Notes under the pieces: model-generated | What the model saw: only the letters and a program-made list of their open reading frames with translations | The model's database searches: none | Told to the model about the DNA's origin: nothing | Shown here: piece by piece, positions 9,026-17,356 of the stretch | Layout: each line of letters opens with the position of its first letter | Numbering within the stretch: position 1 is the first letter of the stretch | Assembly: GCA_964561005.1 (NCBI GenBank) | Contig: CAZLNO010000056.1 | Coordinates: 1 to 25,614 of the forward strand | DNA: 25,614 nt | Direction: 5' to 3' | Source of the DNA: CAZLNO01 sp964561005 | GTDB taxonomy: Bacteria > Pseudomonadota > Alphaproteobacteria > Kiloniellales > Rhodovibrionaceae | Program-made: the position numbers and the translations under genes

Positions 9026-9403
9026 GTGAAACATCTATCCTGGATCATTACGCTGCCGTTGCTGGCCATCGCGGTCATCTTCGCCATCCAGCACCGCCAG
9101 CGCGTCGAGATCGACCTGTGGCCGCTGCCGATCCAGGTCGAGCCCCCACTCTACGTCCTGGTCCTGCTGGCGATCTTCGTCGGCTTCCTGATCGGCGGCT
9201 GTGTGACCTGGCTCTCCCAGGGACGCCACCGCCGCCGGGCGCGCGAGCGCCGCTTCCGGATCGAGGCGTTGGAGCGCGAGCTGGCGGGCGCGCAGCGCAA
9301 GTTGCAGCACGCCGAGGCAAGCGCCGCCGAGGCGGCCGCGGGCCGGGCCGCTTCGCACGGCGCCAAGGTTCGGGCCCTGCCCCACGCGCGCACCGGCACC
9401 TGA
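9026..9403 (+). CDS. lapA: LapA domain protein (DUF1049), lipopolysaccharide assembly protein A-like
   Basis: A 125-residue inner-membrane protein with two hydrophobic spans (about residues 3-20 and 41-64) linked by a short loop (HRQRVEIDLWPLPIQVEPP). A cytoplasmic, basic, then alanine-rich coiled-coil-like tail follows (RRRARERRFRIEALERELAGAQRKL begins it at about residue 70). This is the LapA layout; in E. coli LapA acts with LapB in controlling lipopolysaccharide synthesis. The start is a GTG at 9026, with AGGCGGAT a little upstream. It follows ihfB by 36 nt, as in many alphaproteobacteria, and probably shares its transcript. lapB is not in the window. Confidence 0.85.
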   Translation: MKHLSWIITLPLLAIAVIFAIQHRQRVEIDLWPLPIQVEPPLYVLVLLAIFVGFLIGGCVTWLSQGRHRRRARERRFRIEALERELAGAQRKLQHAEASAAEAAAGRAASHGAKVRALPHARTGT

Positions 9404-9439
9404 GGGTTTCGCCGGACGCACACACAGCAAGGAGGAAGC

Positions 9440-10387
9440 ATGCGGGTCTTCTCGCCCGAGGAGGTCGGTGAAGCGCTGCAGCCCCGCCGTCTGGTCGAGG
9501 CGTTGCGCGACGCCTTTCGCGAGGGCATGTCCGCGCCGACGCGCCACCACCACGGCGTGCCGAGCCATGCCGGACCCGACGGCACCCTGCTGCTGATGCC
9601 GGCCTGGCAGGTCGACAACTACATCGGCGTCAAGGTGGCGACGGTGTTCCCGGGCAATCCGGCGCGCGGCCTGCCCTCGGTGCTGGCGAACTACCTGCTG
9701 AACGACGGCCGCACCGGGCAGCCGCTGGCGCTGATCTCCGGCCAGCCGCTGACCAACCGGCGCACCGCCGCCGCCTCCGCGCTGGCCGCCGACTACCTGG
9801 CGGTGAAGGACGCGACGCGGCTGCTGATGGTGGGCACCGGCGCGATGGCGCCCGAGCTGGTGGAGGCGCACGCCAGCGTCCGTCCGATCAGCGAGGTCCG
9901 GGTCTGGGGCCGCACGCCCGAGAAGGCGGCCCGGCTGGCCGGGCAGCTCCAGGGCCGCGGCTACCGCGCCGAGGCCGTGAGCGACCTGGGGGCTGGCGTG
10001 GCCTGGGCGCAGGTGATCTCCTGCGCGACGATGTCGACCGAGCCGCTGATTCGCGGCGACTGGCTGCGGCCGGGCCAGCACGTCGACCTCGTCGGCGCCT
10101 TCAAGCCGAGCATGCGCGAGACCGACGACGCCTGCGTCCAGCGCGCGCGGCTGTTCTGCGATACCTTCGACGGCGCGCTGGCGGAGGGCGGCGACCTTGT
10201 GCAGCCGCTGGAGGCCGGGGTCATCGCGCGGAACGATGTCCTGGCGGACTTCTACATGCTGACCCGCGGCCACCACCCTGGTCGCGACAACGCCGAGGAG
10301 GTCACGCTGTTCAAGTCCGTCGGCACGGCGATCGAGGATCTGGCCGCCGCGATCCTGGCCTTCGAGACCCACGCCAAGGACGACTGA
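9440..10387 (+). CDS. Ornithine cyclodeaminase / mu-crystallin family enzyme
   Basis: A 315-residue NAD(P)-dependent enzyme of the OCD/mu-crystallin family. Members include ornithine cyclodeaminase, alanine dehydrogenase and cyclic-imine (pyrroline or piperideine carboxylate) reductases. The conserved lysine segment GVKVATVFPGNP is at 63-74, LTNRRTAAASALAADYL at 104-120, and the Rossmann glycine motif VGTGAMAPELVEAH at 131-144. The C-terminal family motifs LVGAFKPSMRETDD and FKSVGTAIEDLAAA are present. The start has an excellent AAGGAGG ribosome site. The exact substrate cannot be told from the sequence. It lies between lapA and pyrF, where relatives usually have no such gene, together with an orphan binding protein. 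Confidence 0.88.
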   Translation: MRVFSPEEVGEALQPRRLVEALRDAFREGMSAPTRHHHGVPSHAGPDGTLLLMPAWQVDNYIGVKVATVFPGNPARGLPSVLANYLLNDGRTGQPLALISGQPLTNRRTAAASALAADYLAVKDATRLLMVGTGAMAPELVEAHASVRPISEVRVWGRTPEKAARLAGQLQGRGYRAEAVSDLGAGVAWAQVISCATMSTEPLIRGDWLRPGQHVDLVGAFKPSMRETDDACVQRARLFCDTFDGALAEGGDLVQPLEAGVIARNDVLADFYMLTRGHHPGRDNAEEVTLFKSVGTAIEDLAAAILAFETHAKDD

Positions 10388-10417
10388 TCCCCGCGGCCTG
10401 GCAGGCCGCCGGAGACA

Positions 10418-10476
10418 GTGCGGGCACGCCGAGCCAGCGGGGCCGGAAGTGCCAGCGCTGGCAAGGGCGCCCGCAC
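10418..10476. repeat. Nested inverted repeat between the OCD-family gene and the binding protein gene
   Basis: Outer arms GTGCGGGC (10418-10425) and GCCCGCAC (10469-10476) are perfect complements. They enclose a perfect 14-bp palindrome, TGCCAGCGCTGGCA (10450-10463). A separate hairpin GCGGCCT/AGGCCGC lies just after the upstream stop (about 10393-10409). No T-run follows, so this is either a factor-dependent end, an RNA structure or an operator. Confidence 0.55.
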
Positions 10477-10582
10477 CCGTCGGTTGGCCCCTTTACGATT
10501 GCTTCACCCAGAGAGCGTAGGTTCTGGGCATGGCCGAGGGCGATGGCCGTTGGCCGCGCTGGAAAGCGTCCGGGGTTTCGCC

Positions 10583-11353
10583 ATGTTGATCCGCTGGCCG
10601 GCGCTTGTGCTGTGCCTTTTTGTCGCAATGAGCCACGGCGCGGCGGCCGAACCTGTCAGGCTGGTGACCGGCAACGGCTATCCGCCCTTTGCCGGAAAGG
10701 ACCTGCCGAACGGCGGGCTGGCGACGGAGATCGTGCGGAGCGCCTACGCCGTGCGGGGAATCGCGACGACGCTCGCCTACATGCCCTGGAAGCGCGGCTA
10801 TCGCATGACACTGCAGGGCGAGTTCGACGCCACCTTCCCTTACATCGAGACGGCGGAGCGCAAGACGCATTTCCTGTATTCCGACCCGATCTACGTGATC
10901 CGCGAGCGACCGGTCGTCGTGGCGGAGTCGGACGCGCGCTTCGCCAGCTTCGACGACCTGCGCGGCAAGGCGTACTGCCTGCCCCACGATTTCGCCACGG
11001 CGCCGAAGATCAAGGCCATGCGGGACTCCGGCCAGCTCAGGCAGGTGGAGGCCAGCGAGCTGGAGGTCTGCATGCGGGCGCTGGCGCGCGGGCGCGTCGA
11101 CTTCGTGCCGCTGGCCCTGCCGATCGCCCGGCGCATGGCCACGCGCGTCTTCGGCACGCCCGACGCGATTCGCCTGAACCCGCTGGTCATCAAGCGCCAC
11201 GAGCTGGCGATGATCTTTCCCAGGGGCGCGGACGCCGAGACCAAGGTCGCCACCTTCAACCAGGCCCTGGGGGCGCTGCGCGAGACCGGCGCCTACGACC
11301 GCATCGTGACGCGCCACCTGGGCCCCGCGCCGCCGCGCACCGCCGAGAGGTGA
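10583..11353 (+). CDS. Periplasmic substrate-binding protein, SBP_bac_3-like, no cognate transporter nearby
   Basis: A 256-residue exported protein. Residues 1-22 form a signal peptide (MLIRWPALVLCLFVAMSHGA then AAEP, cleavage probably after AAA). The mature part has the amino-acid-binding-protein style fold: LVTGNGYPPFAGKDLPNGG near the start, MPWKRGYRMTLQGEFDATFP (67-86), and YSDPIYVIRERPVVV. Two cysteines, C132 and C163, could form a disulfide. No permease or ATPase gene is adjacent, so it may be an orphan solute sensor or serve a transporter elsewhere. The ATG at 10583 is chosen for the signal peptide; the ribosome site is weak. It follows the OCD-family gene by 195 nt. Confidence 0.82.
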   Translation: MLIRWPALVLCLFVAMSHGAAAEPVRLVTGNGYPPFAGKDLPNGGLATEIVRSAYAVRGIATTLAYMPWKRGYRMTLQGEFDATFPYIETAERKTHFLYSDPIYVIRERPVVVAESDARFASFDDLRGKAYCLPHDFATAPKIKAMRDSGQLRQVEASELEVCMRALARGRVDFVPLALPIARRMATRVFGTPDAIRLNPLVIKRHELAMIFPRGADAETKVATFNQALGALRETGAYDRIVTRHLGPAPPRTAER

Positions 11354-11411
11354 CGCCCGCGCCGCGGTCTGCTAAGACCAGGGGCCATTGGACTTGACTC
11401 GCCGGCCGCAC

Positions 11412-11580
11412 CCTTCGACAAGCTCAGGGTGAGGGATGTGTTTTCGGTTTTTCCTCATCCTGAGCCTGTCGAAGCCTCATCCTGAGGGCGGGCCTGTCGA
11501 AGCCTCATCCTGAGGGTGAGCCTGTCGAAGCCTCATCCTGAGGGTGAGCCTGTCGAAGCCTCATCCTGAGCTTGTCGAAG
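11412..11580. repeat. Cluster of CTTGTCGAAG-type interspersed repeats, one inverted and five direct
   Basis: One unit in inverted orientation (11412-11434, starting CCTTCGACAAGCTCAGG) is followed by five head-to-tail units beginning CCTCATCCTGAG. They lie at 11453-11474 (22 nt), 11475-11502, 11503-11530 and 11531-11558 (28 nt each), and 11559-11580 (22 nt). The 28-nt units carry an extra GGTGAG or GGCGGG insert before CCTGTCGAAG. The first and last units are near-perfect reverse complements and could pair into a large hairpin. Translation of such repeats gives the FDKLR peptide seen in many database proteins. They occupy the gap just before pyrF. Confidence 0.9.
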
Positions 11581-11639
11581 GATGGGGCCCTCATATGACA
11601 CGGGGCCAGTTCTACATCCTTTGGTACAAGACCCGACAG

Positions 11640-12371
11640 ATGAACATGCCAGCCGCCGATCCCTGCGAGGCCCTTTACGTGGCGCTCGACACCGCCGACT
11701 TCGCTCGGGCGGAAAGCCTGGCGCGGGCGCTGGCCGGCAGCGTGGGCGGCGTGAAACTCGGCAAGGAGTTCTTCACCGCGCACGGTCCCGAGGGCGCGCG
11801 CGCCGCCGCCGGCGGGCAGCCGCTGTTCCTCGACCTGAAGTTCCATGACATCCCGAACACCGTGGCCGGCGCCGTGCGGGCGGCGGTACGCCTGCATCCC
11901 GCGATGGTGAACGTCCACGCCTCCGGCGGCGCGGCGATGATGGCCGCCGCCGCGCGGGCCGCGCGCGAGGGGGCCGAGGACGCGGGTGTGCCACGGCCCC
12001 TGGTGCTGGCGGTCACCGTGCTGACCAGCCTCGACGACGCCGACCTGGAAGCCGTCGGGCAGCGCCCGCCGGTCCGGGACCAGGTGCGCCGCCTCGCCGC
12101 GCTCGCCGCCGAATCGGGCCTGGACGGCGTCGTCTGCTCGCCGCGCGAGATCGCGGTGCTGCGCCAGGACCTCGGCCCGGACTTCGCCCTGGTCGTGCCC
12201 GGCATCCGCCCCGCCTGGACGCCGCGGGACGATCAGAAGCGGGTCACGACGCCGGTCGAGGCGATCCAGGCCGGGGCCGACGTGCTCGTCATCGGCCGCC
12301 CGATCACCGGCGCGGCGGACCCGACCGCGGCGGCGCGCGCCGTCGCCGAGGAAATTCGCGAGGCCCGCTAG
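11640..12371 (+). CDS. pyrF: Orotidine 5'-phosphate decarboxylase
   Basis: A 243-residue TIM-barrel enzyme that converts OMP to UMP in the last step of pyrimidine synthesis. The catalytic cluster LDLKFHDIPNT holds D65, K67 and D70. The N-terminal ALYVALDT strand, the PGIRPAW loop (about 190-196) and the phosphate-binding VIGRPIT segment near the end are all present. The start at 11640 (MNMPAADP) is chosen by family length. An ATG at 11595 in the same frame would add 15 residues that look unlike the family. No clear ribosome site precedes either. Repeats end 59 nt before the start. Confidence 0.95.
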   Translation: MNMPAADPCEALYVALDTADFARAESLARALAGSVGGVKLGKEFFTAHGPEGARAAAGGQPLFLDLKFHDIPNTVAGAVRAAVRLHPAMVNVHASGGAAMMAAAARAAREGAEDAGVPRPLVLAVTVLTSLDDADLEAVGQRPPVRDQVRRLAALAAESGLDGVVCSPREIAVLRQDLGPDFALVVPGIRPAWTPRDDQKRVTTPVEAIQAGADVLVIGRPITGAADPTAAARAVAEEIREAR

Positions 12372-12375
12372 GCTC

Positions 12376-13170
12376 ATGGCACCGCCACCCCCCGCGCCCC
12401 AGAGGCCTGGGCCCCTGTCCGTGGGCGCCACCGCACGGCAGGTGGTCGCCACCCTGCGCGGCCTGCTGGCCTACCTGCCGCGCGTGGCGCTGGCTCCGTT
12501 CACCCTCGCCTTCCTGGCCGAGGGCGCCACCCTCTATCTCGGCGGCACCGGCGCGCTGGGAGGCGCGAAGGGCGCGGTCAACCCGCTCATCGTCCTGGTC
12601 ATGCCGCTGTTCGTGGTCGCCTACGTGGTGTTCCTGGTGGACTGGCACCGCCTGACGCTGCTGGGTCCCCGGCCGGAGACGACCGGCACCCGGCTGCGCG
12701 TCACCAGGCGCGACCTGCGGTTCTTCGGCAAGACCCTGATCGTCGGCATCCTGAGCAGCCTGATCGCCGCGGTGCCCACGGCCGTCTTCATGCCCGGCCT
12801 GCTGGCCATGGCGGGCGGCATGCTGCTGGTCATGCTGTTCGCCACGCTGGTGGCGGTCACGGCGATGCTGGCCCTGGGCCTGGTGCTGCCGGCCACGGCC
12901 GTGGACCGCGAGTACGGCATCGGCGACTCCTGGCGGGCGACCCGGACGGTGCTGCCGCAGCTCCTCGGCCTGGTGGCGGTCCTGGTCCTGCCCGCGCATC
13001 TGGTGGTCAGCGTGATCGGCGGGCTCTACGGGCTGGCCGTCGGCATGGGCGGATTGGTGGTCCCGCTGATCCTGCTGAGCCAGATGGCCCAGTTCGCCGA
13101 GCTGACCCTGATCGCCACGCTGCTCTCGGTCGTCTTCCGGCGGCGCAGCGGCGTCGACCTGAGCGTGTAG
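12376..13170 (+). CDS. Polytopic membrane protein of unknown function
   Basis: A 264-residue protein not recognised as a named family. After a proline-rich N-terminus (MAPPPPAPQRPGP) there are about six hydrophobic segments, near residues 33-55, 70-89, 118-140, 141-170, 191-215 and 218-248. A short arginine-containing hydrophilic loop lies near 95-117. The C-terminus (RRRSGVDLSV) is probably cytoplasmic. It starts only 4 nt after the pyrF stop, so it is probably translated from the same message. It separates pyrF from trpF, where no function in pyrimidine or tryptophan synthesis is evident. No enzymatic motif or transporter signature is visible. Confidence 0.8.
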   Translation: MAPPPPAPQRPGPLSVGATARQVVATLRGLLAYLPRVALAPFTLAFLAEGATLYLGGTGALGGAKGAVNPLIVLVMPLFVVAYVVFLVDWHRLTLLGPRPETTGTRLRVTRRDLRFFGKTLIVGILSSLIAAVPTAVFMPGLLAMAGGMLLVMLFATLVAVTAMLALGLVLPATAVDREYGIGDSWRATRTVLPQLLGLVAVLVLPAHLVVSVIGGLYGLAVGMGGLVVPLILLSQMAQFAELTLIATLLSVVFRRRSGVDLSV

Positions 13171-13236
13171 CGCCCGGCTTGCTTCGGGCCGCGGGGCGGG
13201 TTATCTGGCACGACGGCGGCACCGGCGGGAATGGGC

Positions 13237-13893
13237 ATGAGCATCGACGTCAAGATCTGCGGCATCACCACCGCCGACGCCCTGGCGGCGGCGCGCGACG
13301 GCGGCGCGGCCTTTGCCGGCTTCATCTTCTACCCGCCCTCGCCGCGCTACGTGACCCCGGATACCGCCGGCGTCCTGGCCGGCGAGCGCGGGCCGCTGCG
13401 CGCCGTCGGCGTGGTCGTGGACCTGTCGGACGCCGAGCTGGACGCCCTGGTTCGGGCCGTGCCGCTGGACCTGCTGCAGCTTCACGGCCGCGAGACGCCC
13501 GCGCGGGTGGCCGAGGTGAAGGCCCGTTTCGGCCTGCCGGTGATGAAGTCCATCGCCATCGCGGGGGAGGCCGACGTGGCCCGCGCCGCCGCCTACGAGG
13601 ATGCGGCCGACCGCCTGCTGTTCGACGCCAAGCCGCCGAAGGACCTGCCGGGCGCCCTGCCCGGCGGCAACGCCCTGGCCTTCGACTGGCGCCTGCTGGC
13701 CGGCCGCGACTGGCGGCGACCCTGGATGCTGTCGGGCGGGCTCGACGCGGACAACGTGGGCGAGGCCGTGCGAATTTCGGGCGCGCGCGCGGTCGACGTG
13801 TCCTCCGGCGTGGAGGCCCGGCCCGGCCTGAAGGACCCGGAGAAGATCCGCCGCTTCCTGGCGACGGCGCGCGCGCTGCCGCCCGCCGTCTGA
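13237..13893 (+). CDS. trpF: Phosphoribosylanthranilate isomerase
   Basis: A 218-residue TIM-barrel enzyme for the third step of tryptophan synthesis, rearranging phosphoribosylanthranilate to CdRP. The catalytic base is C8 in VKICGIT and the catalytic acid is D130 in LLFDAKPP. The LLQLHGRETP strand and the SGGLDADNVGEAV phosphate-binding loop are present. The ATG at 13237 is chosen because GCGGGA lies 6 nt upstream; the ATG two codons earlier (13231) abuts that site. It is followed by trpB after 85 nt. Confidence 0.95.
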   Translation: MSIDVKICGITTADALAAARDGGAAFAGFIFYPPSPRYVTPDTAGVLAGERGPLRAVGVVVDLSDAELDALVRAVPLDLLQLHGRETPARVAEVKARFGLPVMKSIAIAGEADVARAAAYEDAADRLLFDAKPPKDLPGALPGGNALAFDWRLLAGRDWRRPWMLSGGLDADNVGEAVRISGARAVDVSSGVEARPGLKDPEKIRRFLATARALPPAV

Positions 13894-13978
13894 TGCGCCG
13901 GTGCGGGCCCATCCGCCCGTTGCCTGCGGCGGCGAATTCCGGCACATTCCGGCCTCCAGAGACGAGGATGACAGAGCG

Positions 13979-15225
<1,247 letters not shown>

Positions 15226-15229
<4 letters not shown>

Positions 15230-16152
15230 GCGAGACGCCGAGCACCGCCCCCAGGACCGCCGCCGACCTCCTGGCCCAGCGCGGCGGCCTGCCGGAGGGC
15301 GAGCGCGCGCCCGATTCGGGCCGCATCCGCCGCCGCTTCGAGGATCTGCGCGCCGAAGGGCGGGGCGGGCTGGTCACCTTCGTCACCGCCGGCGACCCGG
15401 ACCTGGAGACCTCGGCGGCGATCCTGGCGGGGTTGCCGGAGGCCGGGGCCGACGTGATCGAGCTGGGCATGCCCTTCTCCGACCCCATGGCCGACGGCCC
15501 GGCCATCCAGGCGGCCAGCCAGCGCGCGCTGAAGGCCGGGACGACGCTGCGCAAGACCCTGGCGATGGTCGAGGCCTTCCGCCGCCGGGACGACGCGACG
15601 CCGATCGTGCTGATGGGCTACTACAATCCGATCTACAGCTTCGGCGTGGACGCCTTCCTGGCCGAGGCGAAGCGGGTGGGGGTGGACGGCCTGATCGTCG
15701 TCGACCTGCCGCCGGAGGAGGACGCGGAGCTTTGCATCCCCGCCTTGCGCGCCGGGGTGAACTTCATCCGCCTGGCCACGCCGACCACCGACGACGCGCG
15801 CCTGCCGGCGGTGCTGGCGAACACCAGCGGCTTTCTCTACTACGTCTCCATCGCCGGCATCACCGGCACCCGCTCGGCGCAGGAGCAGGACGTGGCCACC
15901 GCCGTGGCGCGGCTGCGCCGGCACACCGCGCTGCCCATCGGCGTGGGCTTCGGCATCAAGACGCCGGAGCAGGCCGCCCGCATCGCCGCCACGGCCGACG
16001 CGGCGGTGGTGGGCTCGGCGCTGGTCGGCACCGTCGCCGAGCACCTGGACCAGTCGGGCCGCGCGACTCCGGCCTGCGCCGGGGCGGTGCTGGACCTGGT
16101 GCGGCGCCTGGCCGGCGGGGTGCGGCAGGGACGAGCGGGAGGCGCGGCATGA
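15226..16152 (+). CDS. trpA: Tryptophan synthase alpha chain, TTG start and extended N-terminus
   Basis: A 308-residue TIM-barrel enzyme that cleaves indole-3-glycerol phosphate and passes indole to TrpB. The catalytic acids are E79 and D90 in IELGMPFSDPMADGP. The phosphate-binding segments GVGFGIKTPEQ and VVGSALV are in place. The first ~30 residues (MSETPSTAPRTAADLLAQRG onward) precede the usual beginning of the family at about residue 31 (SGRIRRRFEDL). No ATG or GTG is available in that stretch, so the start must be the TTG at 15226, which overlaps the trpB stop as TTGA. GGGAG lies 8 nt upstream. The gene is translationally coupled to trpB and, through ATGA, to accD. Confidence 0.93.
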
Positions 16153-17108
16153 GCTGGATTTCCAACTACGTGCGCCCGAAGATCCGGGCGCTGGTCACCC
16201 GCCAGGACATCCCCGACAACCTGTGGGAGAAGTGCCCGAGCTGCGGGCAGATGATCTTCCACCGCGAGCTGGCGAACAACCTGCGCGTCTGCACGCACTG
16301 CGGCCACCACCTGCGCATCGCCGCGCGCAGGCGTTTGGAGCTGCTGTTCGACGAGGGCCAGTACAGCACGCTCGAGCTGCCGGAGACGGTGCAGGACCCC
16401 CTGCGCTTCCGCGACCGCAAGCGCTATTCCGAGCGCCTGCGCGAGGCCCGCGCCAAGACCGAGGAGCAGGAGGCGATCATCGTCGCCCAGGGGCGCATCG
16501 GCGGACGGCCGATCGTCGTCGCGGCCTTCAACTTCGAGTTCCTGGGCGGCTCCATGGGCGCGGCCGTGGGCGAGGGCCTGGTCACCGCCGCGCGCGAGGC
16601 GGTGAAGCGCAAGGCGCCGCTGCTCGTCATCCCCGCCTCCGGCGGCGCGCGCATGCAGGAGGGCATCCTGTCGCTGATGCAGATGCCGCGCACCACGATC
16701 GCCGTGGACATGGTGAAGGAGGCCGGGCTGCCGTACATCACGCTGCTGACCGACCCCACCACCGGCGGGGTCAGCGCCTCCTTCGCGATGCTGGGCGACA
16801 TCGCCCTGGCCGAGCCGGGCGCGGTCATCGGCTTCGCCGGCGCGCGCGTCATCGAGGAGACCATCCGCGAGAAGCTGCCGGAGGGCTTCCAGCGCGCCGA
16901 GTACCTGCTGGAGCACGGCATGCTGGACATGGTGGTCGACCGCCGCGAGCTGCGCCGGAAGCTGATCACGCTGACCGACCTGCTGTGCCGCCCAAACCCG
17001 GACTCTGGCATTATCTCCCTGCCCGCCGAGGCCCTTCCCCTGCCCGGCGCGCCGCGCGTGGAGGAGGCCGGGCAACGGGCCGTGGAGTACGATCAGGCGG
17101 CGGAGTAA
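16149..17108 (+). CDS. accD: Acetyl-CoA carboxylase carboxyltransferase subunit beta
   Basis: A 319-residue subunit that, with AccA, moves the carboxyl group from biotin to acetyl-CoA at the start of fatty acid synthesis. An N-terminal zinc ribbon has C29-x2-C32 and C48-x2-C51. The carboxyltransferase core follows with FEFLGGSMGAAVGEG, PASGGARMQEG and TDPTTGGVSASFA. A 30- to 35-residue C-terminal tail rich in Pro, Ala and Glu extends past the core. It starts within the trpA stop (ATGA). The tryptophan and fatty-acid genes thus share a transcript, the usual alphaproteobacterial trpFBA–accD–folC layout. Confidence 0.97.
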   Translation: MSWISNYVRPKIRALVTRQDIPDNLWEKCPSCGQMIFHRELANNLRVCTHCGHHLRIAARRRLELLFDEGQYSTLELPETVQDPLRFRDRKRYSERLREARAKTEEQEAIIVAQGRIGGRPIVVAAFNFEFLGGSMGAAVGEGLVTAAREAVKRKAPLLVIPASGGARMQEGILSLMQMPRTTIAVDMVKEAGLPYITLLTDPTTGGVSASFAMLGDIALAEPGAVIGFAGARVIEETIREKLPEGFQRAEYLLEHGMLDMVVDRRELRRKLITLTDLLCRPNPDSGIISLPAEALPLPGAPRVEEAGQRAVEYDQAAE

Positions 17109-17122
17109 GGGGCGCCGTCAAG

Positions 17123-17340
17123 AAACGTTCCGGTCTCGGGCTCGCGCGGGGCGCGGGCTCCCGTCCGCGCCCCGAACGTTTGAGGAGCCGTGCGCGAGAA
17201 AACGTTCCGGTCGGGGCCGGAGACCCCGACCGGCGGAGGTTCGGACCTTGCGGGGCGCGGGCTCCCGTCCGCGCCCCGAACGTTTGAGGAGCCGTGCGCG
17301 AGGGAAAACGTTCCGGTCGGGGACAGGAGCCCCCGACCGG
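17123..17340. repeat. Tandem palindromic element (period about 104 nt) between accD and folC
   Basis: A block starting GCGGGGCGCGGGCTCCCGTC is present twice, at 17146-17216 and 17250-17322; the second copy has two extra G. Each copy folds into three stems. The first is CGGGGCGCGG/CCGCGCCCCG (17147-17156 with 17165-17174). The second is GAACGTTT/AAACGTTC (17174-17181 with 17200-17207). The third is CCGGTCGGGG/CCCCGACCGG (17207-17216 with 17224-17233; second copy 17313-17322 with 17331-17340). AACGTT occurs five times, at 17124, 17175, 17201, 17279 and 17307. A partial third unit begins at 17123. It fills almost the whole accD–folC gap and ends just before the folC ribosome site. Confidence 0.9.
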
Positions 17341-17356
17341 CTGAAGGAAGGCGAAG

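Noticed and set aside
11453..11580. CRISPR-like array
   Set aside because: The units are directly adjacent with no unique spacers, and no cas genes are present.
11505..12452. Minus-strand open frame ending in FDKLRMR-like sequence
   Set aside because: Antisense to pyrF; the FDKLR peptide is the translation of the interspersed repeat, a known annotation artefact.
17146..17340. CRISPR or tRNA-like structure
   Set aside because: Only two copies, each internally palindromic and too long; no cloverleaf or anticodon arm can be drawn.
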